Shown here: one piece after another, positions 1 to 8,205 of the stretch
Layout: each line of letters opens with the position of its first letter
Position numbering within the stretch: position 1 is the stretch's first letter
Source: an uncultured bacterium
GTDB lineage: Bacteria; Bacillota_I; Bacilli_A; RF39; UBA660
DNA length: 47,817 nt
Direction: 5' to 3'
NCBI GenBank assembly: GCA_949285875.1
Contig: CASDZZ010000006.1
Coordinates: 1-47,817 of the forward strand
Notes under the pieces: generated by a model
Seen by the model: only the letters and a program-made list of their open reading frames with translations
What the model was told of the DNA's origin: nothing
The model's database searches: none
Position numbers and translations under genes: made by a program

Positions 1-1625
1 AAACTAGTTAAGGATGAGCATTCATTAAACATCCAAGCCAACGTAGTTACATTAGAAGTATCAAATTTACTTACATTTAAACTTGTTAGTGATGAACAAC
101 CAGAAAACATATACGTCATATTAGTTACATTGCTTGTATCAAATTTACTTACATCTAAGTTAGTTAAGGATGAGCAACCATGAAACATAGCATTCATATT
201 TGTCACTTTAGAAGTATCAATATCTCCAAAATTTATGTTTTGCAAAGAAGAACAACCATAAAACATTTTTCCCATTATCGTAACTTTACTTGTATCAAAA
301 TTACTTATATCTAGACTTATTAAAGCAGAACAACCTTGAAACATACCACCGTAACTATATCCATAATCATCACCCATAATAGTTACGTTTGAAGTATCAA
401 AATTACTTAAATCCAGTTTAATTAAAGAAGAACAATATTCAAACATGCTTTTCATATTTGTCACTTTACTTGTAACAAAATTACTTACGTTAAGTTCTTT
501 TAATTTAGAACAAGCTTTAAACATGTTGTCCATCGTTGTTACATTTGTTGTATTGAAATTATTTAAATCTAAATCCGTTAAAGAAGAGCAGCCATAAAAC
601 ATATAACTCATATTTGTCACTTTAGTCGTGTTAAAGTTACCTACATCTAAATTAGTTAAGGATGAGCAACCACGAAACATAAGACTCATATTTGTTATTT
701 CTAAGGTGCTAAAACCACTTACATCCAAGCTAGTTAAGGAATAACACTCACGAAACATACCACCCATGTTTGTTACATTTACAGTATTAAAATACTCTCC
801 AAAATCTATGCTTTTTGCATTTTTAAAATAATAAAATAGATTTGATGAATTAACTGGTGCATATATTTCCCCTATACCACCTATATTTAATTCATATAAA
901 TTATTATTGTCATTATCAGTATACCAAGCTATTACTGTCATATCTTTATTATATGAAGCATCCCAGAAACCCAAAGCATCTTCTCCCACTTCTAATGTAG
1001 GTTGAAAAGTAATTGTTTCCACACTTTCCTTTGTTATTGGTCCTTCATTAAAGAAGTGTGCAGTTTCATTACCACTTGTTCCTTGTGCAAGTATTGAAGT
1101 TGGTTTTACAAAATTAAATTTTATCATGGTATCTAAATTTGTATTACTAGGTAAAGTTATATCATCTTTATATTTTATTGTTAAATAAAATTCTTTTGTT
1201 TCTCCATGTTTTATTAATTCTTTTATACCTATTCCTTCTAGTTCATACGTCATGTTAGTATTATTATTTATTTTCTGTGTTATACTATCAATCCACATTG
1301 AAACTGTTCCACTATTTACTACTGTTACTTTATACTTTACTACCGAATCTAAATTTGGTAAATTAACCCCTAAAGTTACCGTATTCTTACTAAATTTACT
1401 AGTATAATTTTCTACCCCAAGATTTGTTGTTTCATATAATTCTAAGTTTGTTATTCTTATTTCTTCTTGTACCCTAAATGTTGCTTCACCACTTATTTTT
1501 AACTCCTCATTTAATGCTGCATATCCTACTGATAATGATAATGTAAATACACAAAAAAGTAAGAATAATATTAAATTTGTTCTTTCTTTTTTTGTTTTCT
1601 TTATCTTTAACTTTCCTAATTTCAT
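1..1625 (-). CDS. BspA-like surface protein with DUF285 repeats and SipW-type leader (3' end outside window)
   Basis: The frame is open from an ATG at 1625 (AGGTG upstream) to the left edge, giving about 541 residues. The N-terminus has lysines, a hydrophobic core and a LSVGYAALNEELKISG ending, which is the SipW/TasA-type leader and first strand. Residues about 40-250 look like one or two beta-sandwich domains. From about residue 262 onward come roughly nine 26-residue repeats with the pattern L-D-V-S-x-F-(D/N)-T-S-x-V-T-N-M-x-x-M-F-x-x-C-S-S-L, typical of DUF285/BspA-like LRR proteins of Mollicutes and gut Bacillota. One repeat carries an 8-residue Gly/Tyr-rich insertion. The gene is last in the visible SipW cluster, 43 nt after the DUF5305-like gene. 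A surface adhesin or binding role is inferred from the family. The C-terminus, and so any anchor, is not visible. Confidence 0.88.
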   Translation of the reverse strand, partial: MKLGKLKIKKTKKERTNLILFLLFCVFTLSLSVGYAALNEELKISGEATFRVQEEIRITNLELYETTNLGVENYTSKFSKNTVTLGVNLPNLDSVVKYKVTVVNSGTVSMWIDSITQKINNNTNMTYELEGIGIKELIKHGETKEFYLTIKYKDDITLPSNTNLDTMIKFNFVKPTSILAQGTSGNETAHFFNEGPITKESVETITFQPTLEVGEDALGFWDASYNKDMTVIAWYTDNDNNNLYELNIGGIGEIYAPVNSSNLFYYFKNAKSIDFGEYFNTVNVTNMGGMFRECYSLTSLDVSGFSTLEITNMSLMFRGCSSLTNLDVGNFNTTKVTNMSYMFYGCSSLTDLDLNNFNTTNVTTMDNMFKACSKLKELNVSNFVTSKVTNMKSMFEYCSSLIKLDLSNFDTSNVTIMGDDYGYSYGGMFQGCSALISLDISNFDTSKVTIMGKMFYGCSSLQNINFGDIDTSKVTNMNAMFHGCSSLTNLDVSKFDTSNVTNMTYMFSGCSSLTSLNVSKFDTSNVTTLAWMFNECSSLTS

Positions 1626-1668
1626 ATATCAGCACCTACTTTATATTTTTATAGAATCTTTATTTATT

Positions 1669-2865
1669 TTACTTATTTTCTAAATCTGCTAATTTTAATA
1701 TATATCTATATGTTTCATTTGCTGTCTTAACTATAAATATACTTTTTTGTCCTTTATGAATTTCTGAGAATATTATAGGTTTTTCTATATTATCTCTTAC
1801 ATCCAATAATTCATTAAAACTATTTACATCTATCACTTCACTATTTAAATCAACTACTCTTTTAGAATTTACAATAACCCTATCATATTCTCTTAATATT
1901 TTAGCTAATGTTATATCATATATAGTTTTTTTAGCCTTAGTTTTGTTAAGAAATAACAATAATCTTACAATAAATACTAATGATATTACTAAGCTTATAA
2001 TTGATAAACTAAAAACTATTTTATTTGATATATTAAAATCTTTATAAACACTAACATTATCACTATTATTTATTCCTTTTAAACTTGTTTTAATATCTAT
2101 TATTTGCTGTGCTAACGGAATTATTAATTTCATATCATCTTTATCTAAAGATTTAATTATATTTCCTTTTTCATCTTCTATATTAATTATTAAACTAAGT
2201 TCTAAATTACTATCTGCATTAATTGCGTATGAACTTTTAAATTGTTTTGCTAAATTATTATATTTTTCATAATCTACTTTAACTTTTTCATTAATAGCAA
2301 AACCATTTGATGAAGTTTTTGTTATAGTTTTAGGAGAACTTAATTTTTCTGTTTTTGAATATATTATTTTAGATTTATCTTCATCGTTAGCTACTACTAA
2401 ATTTCCTTGAACATAGTACGTATATTTATAATTAATATTTTCATTTGCATTGAAATTATATTTAAAATCAACATCTACATCATCAATTAAACTTGATATA
2501 TATTGCATATTCTCTTCTAAATAAGATTCCGTATAATAATCATTTTCTTTTAGGTATACTTTATAATCTAAATTTCCCGTTTGACTATATGCTATATTGC
2601 TTTTTGTTTTTACCGAAACACTTGATATAAATAAAATTATACCTAATATCATAAGTACAAGAATTATAGATATATTCATTAATAATCTTTCGTTGTATCC
2701 TAAATAGATCTTATTAAACTTATTATCTTGCTCTTCAGTAGAATTATTAAATATTTCACTTGGCATATTAATTTCTTTATTAGTAAAATTTTCTTTACTA
2801 ACTTGCTTTTCTAAATTATCTCCTTTTTTAAATTCATAAAACTTTCTATTATTCATTTTTTTCAT
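1669..2865 (-). CDS. DUF5305-like two-span membrane protein of the SipW cluster
   Basis: 398 residues. A basic, Asn-rich cytoplasmic N-terminus (1-60) is followed by a membrane span at about 62-83, an extracytoplasmic beta-rich domain (about 85-280), a second span at about 283-305, and a cytoplasmic C-terminal domain of about 90 residues. The architecture and the Y-T-Y-Y-V-Q-G-type strands resemble DUF5305 proteins, which from memory occur beside SipW-type peptidases; a domain search should confirm this. ATG at 2865 has AAGGTGG 7 nt upstream and starts 12 nt after the signal peptidase stop, so the two are probably cotranscribed. A helper or assembly role for exported SipW substrates is inference only; no catalytic motif is visible. 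Confidence 0.7.
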   Translation of the reverse strand: MKKMNNRKFYEFKKGDNLEKQVSKENFTNKEINMPSEIFNNSTEEQDNKFNKIYLGYNERLLMNISIILVLMILGIILFISSVSVKTKSNIAYSQTGNLDYKVYLKENDYYTESYLEENMQYISSLIDDVDVDFKYNFNANENINYKYTYYVQGNLVVANDEDKSKIIYSKTEKLSSPKTITKTSSNGFAINEKVKVDYEKYNNLAKQFKSSYAINADSNLELSLIINIEDEKGNIIKSLDKDDMKLIIPLAQQIIDIKTSLKGINNSDNVSVYKDFNISNKIVFSLSIISLVISLVFIVRLLLFLNKTKAKKTIYDITLAKILREYDRVIVNSKRVVDLNSEVIDVNSFNELLDVRDNIEKPIIFSEIHKGQKSIFIVKTANETYRYILKLADLENK

Positions 2866-2877
2866 TTTTACACCACC

Positions 2878-4020
2878 TTATTTATTTAATAGTTCATTTA
2901 AAGCAACCGTTGGCATACCAAGATACTTTATTCTTAATTTAACAGTACCAATAATATCTTCTTCTTTAATAATCCAAGAATCTTTAGTATTATTATTATC
3001 ACCCTTAGTAATAAAATTAATTTTTCCTTCAATCATTAAGATATCTACTACACGGTGAACAATTATCTTATTATCATGATTATATACTAAAATATCCCCT
3101 TTTTTTATTGTTTTAATTTCTGATGTTTTAGTCTTCTTTAAAATTACTATATCACCTTTTTCTATTTTAGGTGACATAGAGCTAGACCCTATGGTTACCG
3201 CTTGATATGTAAACATCCCACTAGTTAATATTACAATTATAAATAACACTATCGTTATAAAAGAATATAATATTAACTTTCTATTATTATATCTAGAATC
3301 TTTTATTTTCCTCATTTCAAAATAACTAAACATATTATTAAGTCTTACCATAATTATAATAGGTAAAACTGTTTTTAATATTACGTTTAAATATTCTCCA
3401 AAATCTGGAAATATAGGAAGCAAATAAGTAGATAAATCTGTTAATAAACGATAAATTATTGCGTTTGAATAACCTACTTTTTGAACCAAATATATTAATA
3501 AAATGTTTTTGGTAATACTTGGAAATACAACCAAACATATCATTTTAGTTAAACCTAAATAGCTAGTAACATCATATAAATGAACCGATATATTAATATC
3601 TATTAATACAAAAACAATAAGACCTATAATTAAACTTGCAATATTACCTTTGGATTTAGTAAATATTTCATATCTTAATAATTCACTAATCACTATAAGT
3701 AATATTACTGGAAATATATTTTTTATAATATTTATAATACTTAAACTATAACTAGTCTTTATAAATCCGGTAAAAAGACCCAAAACATAAGTTATAAAGT
3801 AATATATTAATAAATTTATTATTATGTTTAATAATACATCTTTTTTACTTCTATAGTTTTCTTTTTCAAAACCAAAAAAAATAATACTTAATATAAGAAA
3901 TGACGTAAGTAATGCACTTATAACATACATATTTGCTATTTTAAATACAAAACTACTAAACAGCAAAAAAATCAAAAGAATAATTTGTAAAATAATTACT
4001 TTATTATATCCCTTTCTCAT
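2878..4020 (-). CDS. sipW: SipW/ER-type signal peptidase I with multi-span N-terminal membrane domain
   Basis: 380 residues. The C-terminal about 115 residues form an S26 signal peptidase domain: Ser-Met box (G-S-S-S-M-S-P, catalytic Ser about 281), an H-R-V motif (His about 322) where bacterial type I enzymes have Lys, and the G-D-N-N...D box (about 340-347). Ser/His in place of Ser/Lys marks the ER-type group to which Bacillus SipW belongs. Unlike ordinary SipW (one or two spans, about 190 residues), about 250 N-terminal residues form roughly eight hydrophobic segments. Genes on both sides encode proteins with SipW-type leaders or cluster partners, so the likely role is processing of the camelysin-like and LRR proteins. 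It lies 70 nt after the camelysin-like gene, behind a weak hairpin. Confidence 0.85.
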   Translation of the reverse strand: MRKGYNKVIILQIILLIFLLFSSFVFKIANMYVISALLTSFLILSIIFFGFEKENYRSKKDVLLNIIINLLIYYFITYVLGLFTGFIKTSYSLSIINIIKNIFPVILLIVISELLRYEIFTKSKGNIASLIIGLIVFVLIDINISVHLYDVTSYLGLTKMICLVVFPSITKNILLIYLVQKVGYSNAIIYRLLTDLSTYLLPIFPDFGEYLNVILKTVLPIIIMVRLNNMFSYFEMRKIKDSRYNNRKLILYSFITIVLFIIVILTSGMFTYQAVTIGSSSMSPKIEKGDIVILKKTKTSEIKTIKKGDILVYNHDNKIIVHRVVDILMIEGKINFITKGDNNNTKDSWIIKEEDIIGTVKLRIKYLGMPTVALNELLNK

Positions 4021-4065
4021 AAAACCACCACTTTTTAATAGTTTTGTATTTAAATAACAACATAA

Positions 4066-4086
4066 AGAAGAGAAAAAATCTCTTCT
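4066..4086 (-). terminator. Hairpin between camelysin-like gene and signal peptidase gene (probable attenuator)
   Basis: Arms AGAAGAGA and TCTCTTCT (8 bp, 5-nt A/T loop) lie 5 nt after the camelysin-like stop. On the transcribed strand the tail is TTATGTTGTTATTT rather than a clean T-run, so partial termination with read-through into the peptidase gene is likely. This is inference from structure. Confidence 0.6.
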
Positions 4087-4090
4087 AACG

Positions 4091-4672
4091 TTATTTTTGT
4101 ACGTATTGTAGTGTTATTCCTAAATCAGAAATTTCAACATCATCACTTGGAACTTTGTCACTATCAAAAGCTAATTTTAAAGATAAATTCTTTGTTTCAC
4201 CTTGATTTAAAGTATCACTTTTGGCAACTGGCAAATCATTATCTGTGTATGTTAAAGTATAAGTTAACCCATCACAAACGATTGTTTCATCTTCACTTAT
4301 ACCAGAATTTGAAGTACAAACTGGTTTTAAAGATTTTGTAAGTTCAGATAAGCTCGCGTCAATAGTTCCAGCATTTTTAACATCAAACGTAAATAAAACT
4401 GAGTCTCCTGGTTTGGTTATAGTAACATCATAATCACCTATAGTAGTACTTTTTTCACCACCAATTTCAGGTTCTTGATTAATTACTGCACTTCCTGTTA
4501 CTTGTCCTGGATTCAAATTTTCAAAATGAATATCCCATGTTGCTGCATTAACTCCTGCTGTTCCATTTATTTTTAACGTTGTACTTAAAGCAGCAAAAGC
4601 TACTGTTAATCCTAGGATGGCAACTATTAATGCAATAACTGATAATGTTTTTATTTTTCTTTCTTTTTCCAT
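4091..4672 (-). CDS. TasA/camelysin-like secreted protein with SipW-type leader
   Basis: 193 residues. Basic start (MEKERKIK), hydrophobic segment at about 9-28, then A-F-A-A-L-S-T-T-L-K-I-N-G-T-A, the characteristic SipW-dependent leader and first strand of TasA/camelysin-type proteins. The rest is beta-rich and Asp/Thr-rich, with two cysteines about 15 residues apart that could form a disulfide. It is the first gene of the cluster, with a very strong ribosome site (AGGAGGTAGGG, 5 nt from ATG) and its own promoter, and a hairpin follows it, all fitting a highly expressed structural subunit. Family membership is by leader pattern and size. A fibre or matrix role is inference; it could also be a metallo-endopeptidase-like camelysin relative. 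Confidence 0.8.
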   Translation of the reverse strand: MEKERKIKTLSVIALIVAILGLTVAFAALSTTLKINGTAGVNAATWDIHFENLNPGQVTGSAVINQEPEIGGEKSTTIGDYDVTITKPGDSVLFTFDVKNAGTIDASLSELTKSLKPVCTSNSGISEDETIVCDGLTYTLTYTDNDLPVAKSDTLNQGETKNLSLKLAFDSDKVPSDDVEISDLGITLQYVQK

Positions 4673-4699
4673 ATTCCCTACCTCCTATTACCATAATTA

Positions 4700-4728
4700 A
4701 TAGTATCATATACCCTTAAAATAGTCAA
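4700..4728 (-). promoter_or_regulatory. Sigma-A-type promoter of the SipW cluster
   Basis: Read on the minus strand: TTGACT, 17-nt spacer, TACTAT, with TGA immediately before the -10 (extended -10). It lies 28 nt upstream of the camelysin-like ATG. Confidence 0.7.
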
Positions 4729-4745
4729 TCTATTCACCATCTACT

Positions 4746-5276
4746 TTAAGGTGATATTTTTTTATCATTAGTCTTATCTTCATCAACGTAATTAAAGTTG
4801 ACTAACTGGTACATATTCCAGTTAACCCCTATTTCTTCTAACATTGTTATTTGTTTTTTTGTAAGTTCTCCTAGAGCATAAGAAAAAATACATTTTTTAA
4901 GCCAAGCTCCTAATTTAACCACATTACCTTTTAAGTCCGAAACCATATAGTCTTCACTTATATCCAAGCTTTTATGTTCTTCATAATACTTTTTAGCAAG
5001 TTCATATTTTCTTAACCATTTTTTATCGATATACTGCTCTTTAAATTCAGAAGCAGTCCAAACCATACCTATTTTATTTAACATCTTAATTTGCTCTTCA
5101 TCTAGCTTTCCTAAAGAATATAAATCCCTAATATTAGTAATCCATTTTCCTAATTTTATTACCCTATTATTGTCTTTTATTTTGTAGTTTCTAGGGATTA
5201 TTAAATTATTGTTTTTCTCGTAATATTCATTTGCAAGTCCGTAATAAAAGTCAAACTTATCATAATCATATTTCAT
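4746..5276 (-). CDS. Small protein of two helicase-associated (HA) domains
   Basis: 176 residues with two tandem modules of about 75 residues, each following the HA-domain pattern (A-x-x-Y-Y-E ... L-x-I-x-x-x-Y ... K-L-G-x-W-(L/I) ... Y-x-L-G-x-L-(D/T)-x-x-Q-I-x-x-L-x-x-I-G-(M/V)-x-W). HA domains usually sit at the C-terminus of large superfamily-2 helicases and probably bind nucleic acid. Here they stand alone with no ATPase. An upstream in-frame GTG (5288) lies inside the Shine-Dalgarno AAAGGTGG, so ATG 5276 is preferred. The gene follows fmt by 16 nt and ends the cdsA-rseP-fmt operon. Function unknown; nucleic-acid binding is inferred. Confidence 0.8.
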   Translation of the reverse strand: MKYDYDKFDFYYGLANEYYEKNNNLIIPRNYKIKDNNRVIKLGKWITNIRDLYSLGKLDEEQIKMLNKIGMVWTASEFKEQYIDKKWLRKYELAKKYYEEHKSLDISEDYMVSDLKGNVVKLGAWLKKCIFSYALGELTKKQITMLEEIGVNWNMYQLVNFNYVDEDKTNDKKISP

Positions 5277-5292
5277 TTTAATAACCACCTTT

Positions 5293-6228
5293 TTACTTAA
5301 ATATTTTTTTAATAAAATCTTCTTTTTTTATTCCATTAATAAAATCTTTAACTAATACCTTCTTTTTACCTGGCATTTGTAATTCTGTTATTAAAATAAC
5401 ATTATCCTTTGTAGCTACTTCAATACCTTCTTTAGAAATATCTAATATTGTTCCCGGCATTTCAACACATTTTTTATCACTTATTTTGCTGGACCATAAT
5501 TTGATATTTTTCTCATCTAAAATTGCGTATGCTCCAGGCCATGAATTTAAACCTCTTATTTGATTAAAAATTTCTCTGGCACTTTTATTAAAATAAACAT
5601 GTTCCTCTTCTCTTGATACATTATAAGCATAAGTTGCTTTACTATCATCTTGCTTTATTCTCTCGTTAGTTCCAGCTACTATCTTATCTATCGTATTTTT
5701 TAAAAGAGGTACAGATATTTTTTGTAATTTATCGTGTAGTGTTTCAGCAGTATCAGATTCTTCTATCTTTATTTCTTCTTTAGATATCATATCTCCAGTA
5801 TCCATTCCTTTATCCATATACATAATAGTTATCCCAGTTTTATCATATCCATAAATAATAGCCTTATGAATAGGAGCGCCACCCCTTAACTTAGGAAGTA
5901 AAGATGCATGAACATTAATACAACCATATTTTGGATTATCTAAAATAACTGGTGGAATAATTTGGCCATAAGCACATGTTACAATAAGATCAGCTTTCTT
6001 ATCTATAATTTTTTCATAATCTTCTTTTATCTTAACCGGCTGAAAAACATCAAGCCCTAATTTCAAAGCAAGTTCCTTTATAGGAGAATATGTAATTTCT
6101 TTTTTTCTTCCTACTTCTTTATCCGGCTGCGTAACAACTAACACCACTTCATATTCTTTATTTAACATTTCTAAAATAGGCACACAAAAAACTGGAGTTC
6201 CCATAAAAATTACTTTTAATTTTTCCAT
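5293..6228 (-). CDS. fmt: Methionyl-tRNA formyltransferase
   Basis: 311 residues, normal length. It formylates Met-tRNAfMet using 10-formyl-tetrahydrofolate. Visible signatures: N-terminal F-M-G-T-P-x-F, the I-N-V-H-A-S-L-L-P-K-L-R-G-G-A-P-I segment with catalytic Asn and His, the M-D-x-G-M-D-T-G-D loop with the catalytic Asp, and a C-terminal OB-like domain from about residue 205. An upstream in-frame ATG at 6249 was rejected because AGAAGG lies 7 nt before ATG 6228. No def gene is adjacent. The folD gene elsewhere in the window feeds the same formyl-folate pool. Confidence 0.95.
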   Translation of the reverse strand: MEKLKVIFMGTPVFCVPILEMLNKEYEVVLVVTQPDKEVGRKKEITYSPIKELALKLGLDVFQPVKIKEDYEKIIDKKADLIVTCAYGQIIPPVILDNPKYGCINVHASLLPKLRGGAPIHKAIIYGYDKTGITIMYMDKGMDTGDMISKEEIKIEESDTAETLHDKLQKISVPLLKNTIDKIVAGTNERIKQDDSKATYAYNVSREEEHVYFNKSAREIFNQIRGLNSWPGAYAILDEKNIKLWSSKISDKKCVEMPGTILDISKEGIEVATKDNVILITELQMPGKKKVLVKDFINGIKKEDFIKKIFK

Positions 6229-6262
6229 AAACAACCTTCTTTCTTGCAAAAAAGACTTTTAC

Positions 6263-7306
6263 CTAAAAAAGTCTCGTAATATCTTTAATCGTAATAAATA
6301 TCATAAGTGCAAAAAGCAAAAATAATCCAATTTGATTTACAATAGCATCTACCTTGGCATTTACTTTTTTACCTATTATTTTTTCTATTATAATTATTAA
6401 AGCCCTATATCCATCAAATGCTGGGAATGGAATTAAATTAATAAATCCAACATTTATTGAAAGGTATGCTAAAAGGTAAAGTAAACCTTGTAAGCCTGCC
6501 TTGCTTTGCATTCCCACTATAGAATAAATTCCTACTGGTCCTGATAAAGCATTAACACCTATTTTACCAGTAACCAAAGCTTTAATGGTTACAATCATAG
6601 AATCAAAAATAGAACAAAATTTTGATGAAGCATAACTTAAAGCATTAGTAAAGCCATAATATTTCTTATCATATAATCCAAAACCATAAGAGTAAGAAAC
6701 ATTACCTTCTTTATCTTCTATCTTTTGAGGTTTTACCTTTAATTCTTTTTCTTTTCCATCACTATCTACAACCGTAAAGGTTTGTGTCTTCGAATTATCA
6801 GCAAGAGTTAATGTCATCGTAACATCATCCCAAGTTTTCATCTTTTTTCCGTTTATTTCAGTTATTTTATCTTTAGTTTGAAGCCCAGCTTCATAAGCTG
6901 CCGAATCTTTAGCTACCACACCAACAATTGGTTTTGTTGTGTATGAGCCATATATTAAAGCAGTAATAAACAAAACAAAAAAACCTAATATAAAATTATT
7001 TATAACTCCAGCAAGGATTATTATTAATTTATTTTTCCAAGGTTTATTATACATTTTTTTATCTTTTGGTACTTTTTCATCATCATCTATTTCTTCACCA
7101 GCCATAGCAACATAGCCACCTACTGGAATTAGTCTAACGCAATAAAGCGTCTCATCGTTTTTTCTATGGAAAGAAAATAACTTTGGCCCAAAACCTATAG
7201 AGAATTCATAACAATAAACTCCTGACTTTTTAGCCCAGAAAAAATGGCCTAATTCATGAATTAAGACGATTATTCCAAGCATTAAAATAAAATATATTAA
7301 AGTCAT
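6263..7306 (-). CDS. rseP: RIP metalloprotease RseP/RasP (site-2 protease family)
   Basis: 347 residues. The first span contains the zinc motif H-E-L-G-H (17-21). A PDZ domain occupies about 125-195 (V-A-K-D-S-A-A-Y-E-A-G-L). The second conserved membrane motif is N-L-I-P-F-P-A-F-D-G-Y-R (third zinc ligand Asp 298), where the family normally reads N-x-x-P-x-P-x-L-D-G-G, so this variant has Phe and Tyr. Four membrane segments. It acts in intramembrane cleavage of anti-sigma factors or leader remnants. It sits 9 nt after cdsA and 34 nt before fmt, a common Bacillota arrangement. Confidence 0.93.
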   Translation of the reverse strand: MTLIYFILMLGIIVLIHELGHFFWAKKSGVYCYEFSIGFGPKLFSFHRKNDETLYCVRLIPVGGYVAMAGEEIDDDEKVPKDKKMYNKPWKNKLIIILAGVINNFILGFFVLFITALIYGSYTTKPIVGVVAKDSAAYEAGLQTKDKITEINGKKMKTWDDVTMTLTLADNSKTQTFTVVDSDGKEKELKVKPQKIEDKEGNVSYSYGFGLYDKKYYGFTNALSYASSKFCSIFDSMIVTIKALVTGKIGVNALSGPVGIYSIVGMQSKAGLQGLLYLLAYLSINVGFINLIPFPAFDGYRALIIIIEKIIGKKVNAKVDAIVNQIGLFLLFALMIFITIKDITRLF

Positions 7307-7315
7307 CTAAGCCTC

Positions 7316-8089
7316 CTAAATAATACCTATCAATAAAATATATCCAATAATCACAAAAATAATACTATCAAGCCTATCTAACACCCCACCATGACCTGGC
7401 ATAATGTTAGAAAAATCTTTAATTTTATGATTTCTTTTTACAGCACTGAAAAACAAATCACCTAATTGTCCTAATGAGGATAAAACTAGTGTAACTAATA
7501 ATAAACCAAAAACACTTACATTAGAACTAATTGCAATATAATAGAAAGTAGCTGCTATTAAAGTACCAAAAATACCACCTATAATGCTTCCTTCCCAAGT
7601 TTTATTAGGAGAGATTTTAGGAGCTAATTTATGCTTACCTATCAAGGTTCCTCCTAAATGAGCATAAGTATCTGTAAATATTGTTATTAAAAATAAATAT
7701 ATGAACAAATATAAACTTTTTTCTCTTATTAAATAAAATTCATGAAAAACAACTCCCAATAACAAAGTCATCCCTGTTAATTTAAAAGATTCATCAGCAT
7801 TATACTTTTTATTATCATTACAATATATAACTAATAGCATTGGAGCTAAAAAAGTTAAAAAATAATAAATATACCTTTTTTCATCCATAAATACTAAAAG
7901 TAATATAAGAGCATAAAAAACACTGTCTACATACTTTGGTCTTTTTGCTTCAGTAGGTAAATTAAGAAACTCTTTCATTCCTAAAACCGCAACAATGCAT
8001 AATGCTATCTTAAACCAAATTCCTCCAATTATAACTAATGGTAAAAAAATCGCTATAGCAATTATCGCACTAATTACTCTTTTTTTCAT
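7316..8089 (-). CDS. cdsA: Phosphatidate cytidylyltransferase
   Basis: 257 residues with about eight membrane segments. It makes CDP-diacylglycerol from phosphatidic acid and CTP for phospholipid synthesis. The CDS signature is clear near the C-terminus: S-A-V-K-R-N-H-K-I-K-D-F ... P-G-H-G-G-V-L-D-R-L-D-S. The open frame runs 35 codons further upstream, but that part covers the promoter and carries no ribosome site, whereas AGAGGATG lies 6-8 nt before ATG 8089. First gene of the cdsA-rseP-fmt-HA operon. Confidence 0.95.
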   Translation of the reverse strand: MKKRVISAIIAIAIFLPLVIIGGIWFKIALCIVAVLGMKEFLNLPTEAKRPKYVDSVFYALILLLVFMDEKRYIYYFLTFLAPMLLVIYCNDNKKYNADESFKLTGMTLLLGVVFHEFYLIREKSLYLFIYLFLITIFTDTYAHLGGTLIGKHKLAPKISPNKTWEGSIIGGIFGTLIAATFYYIAISSNVSVFGLLLVTLVLSSLGQLGDLFFSAVKRNHKIKDFSNIMPGHGGVLDRLDSIIFVIIGYILLIGII

Positions 8090-8111
8090 ATCATCACATC
8101 CTCTAAAAAAT

Positions 8112-8140
8112 ATTATAATACAATTGTACCAAATTAACAA
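8112..8140 (-). promoter_or_regulatory. Sigma-A-type promoter of the cdsA operon
   Basis: TTGTTA, 17-nt spacer, TATAAT on the minus strand, 22 nt upstream of the cdsA start codon and just downstream of the fic terminator. Confidence 0.72.
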
Positions 8141-8161
8141 TAAATAATGAAACTCTTTACA

Positions 8162-8205
8162 AAAAAAGATAGACTTCCTATATTTTAAAATCATCTATCT
8201 TTTTT
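8162..8205 (-). terminator. Terminator of the xer-antitoxin-fic operon
   Basis: 12-bp arms AAAAAAGATAGA and TCTATCTTTTTT around a 20-nt loop, ending in seven Ts on the minus strand. The 5' arm overlaps the last codons and stop of fic. Confidence 0.75.

Noticed and set aside
1-820. Repeated DNA that could be a CRISPR or satellite array
   Set aside because: The 78-nt periodicity is coding (26-residue DUF285 repeats) in one open frame and the repeat units vary at wobble positions.
3338-3538. Minus-strand short frames inside the SipW gene and inside wzx (27242-27424)
   Set aside because: They are out-of-frame shadows of the larger genes.
3640-3700. CPBP protease motif in the membrane part of the SipW-type peptidase
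   Set aside because: Only a single E-x-x-R-like match, with no second conserved motif.
4111-4341. Plus-strand open frames here and at 13281, 15242, 17364, 20864, 22620, 24469, 28173, 34451, 36389, 36848 and 46869
   Set aside because: They lie opposite strongly supported minus-strand genes, lack ribosome sites and show no recognisable protein features.
4738-4770. Hairpin after the HA-domain gene as a terminator
   Set aside because: Only a 5-bp stem (TCACC/GGTGA) and no T-run; not strong enough to call.
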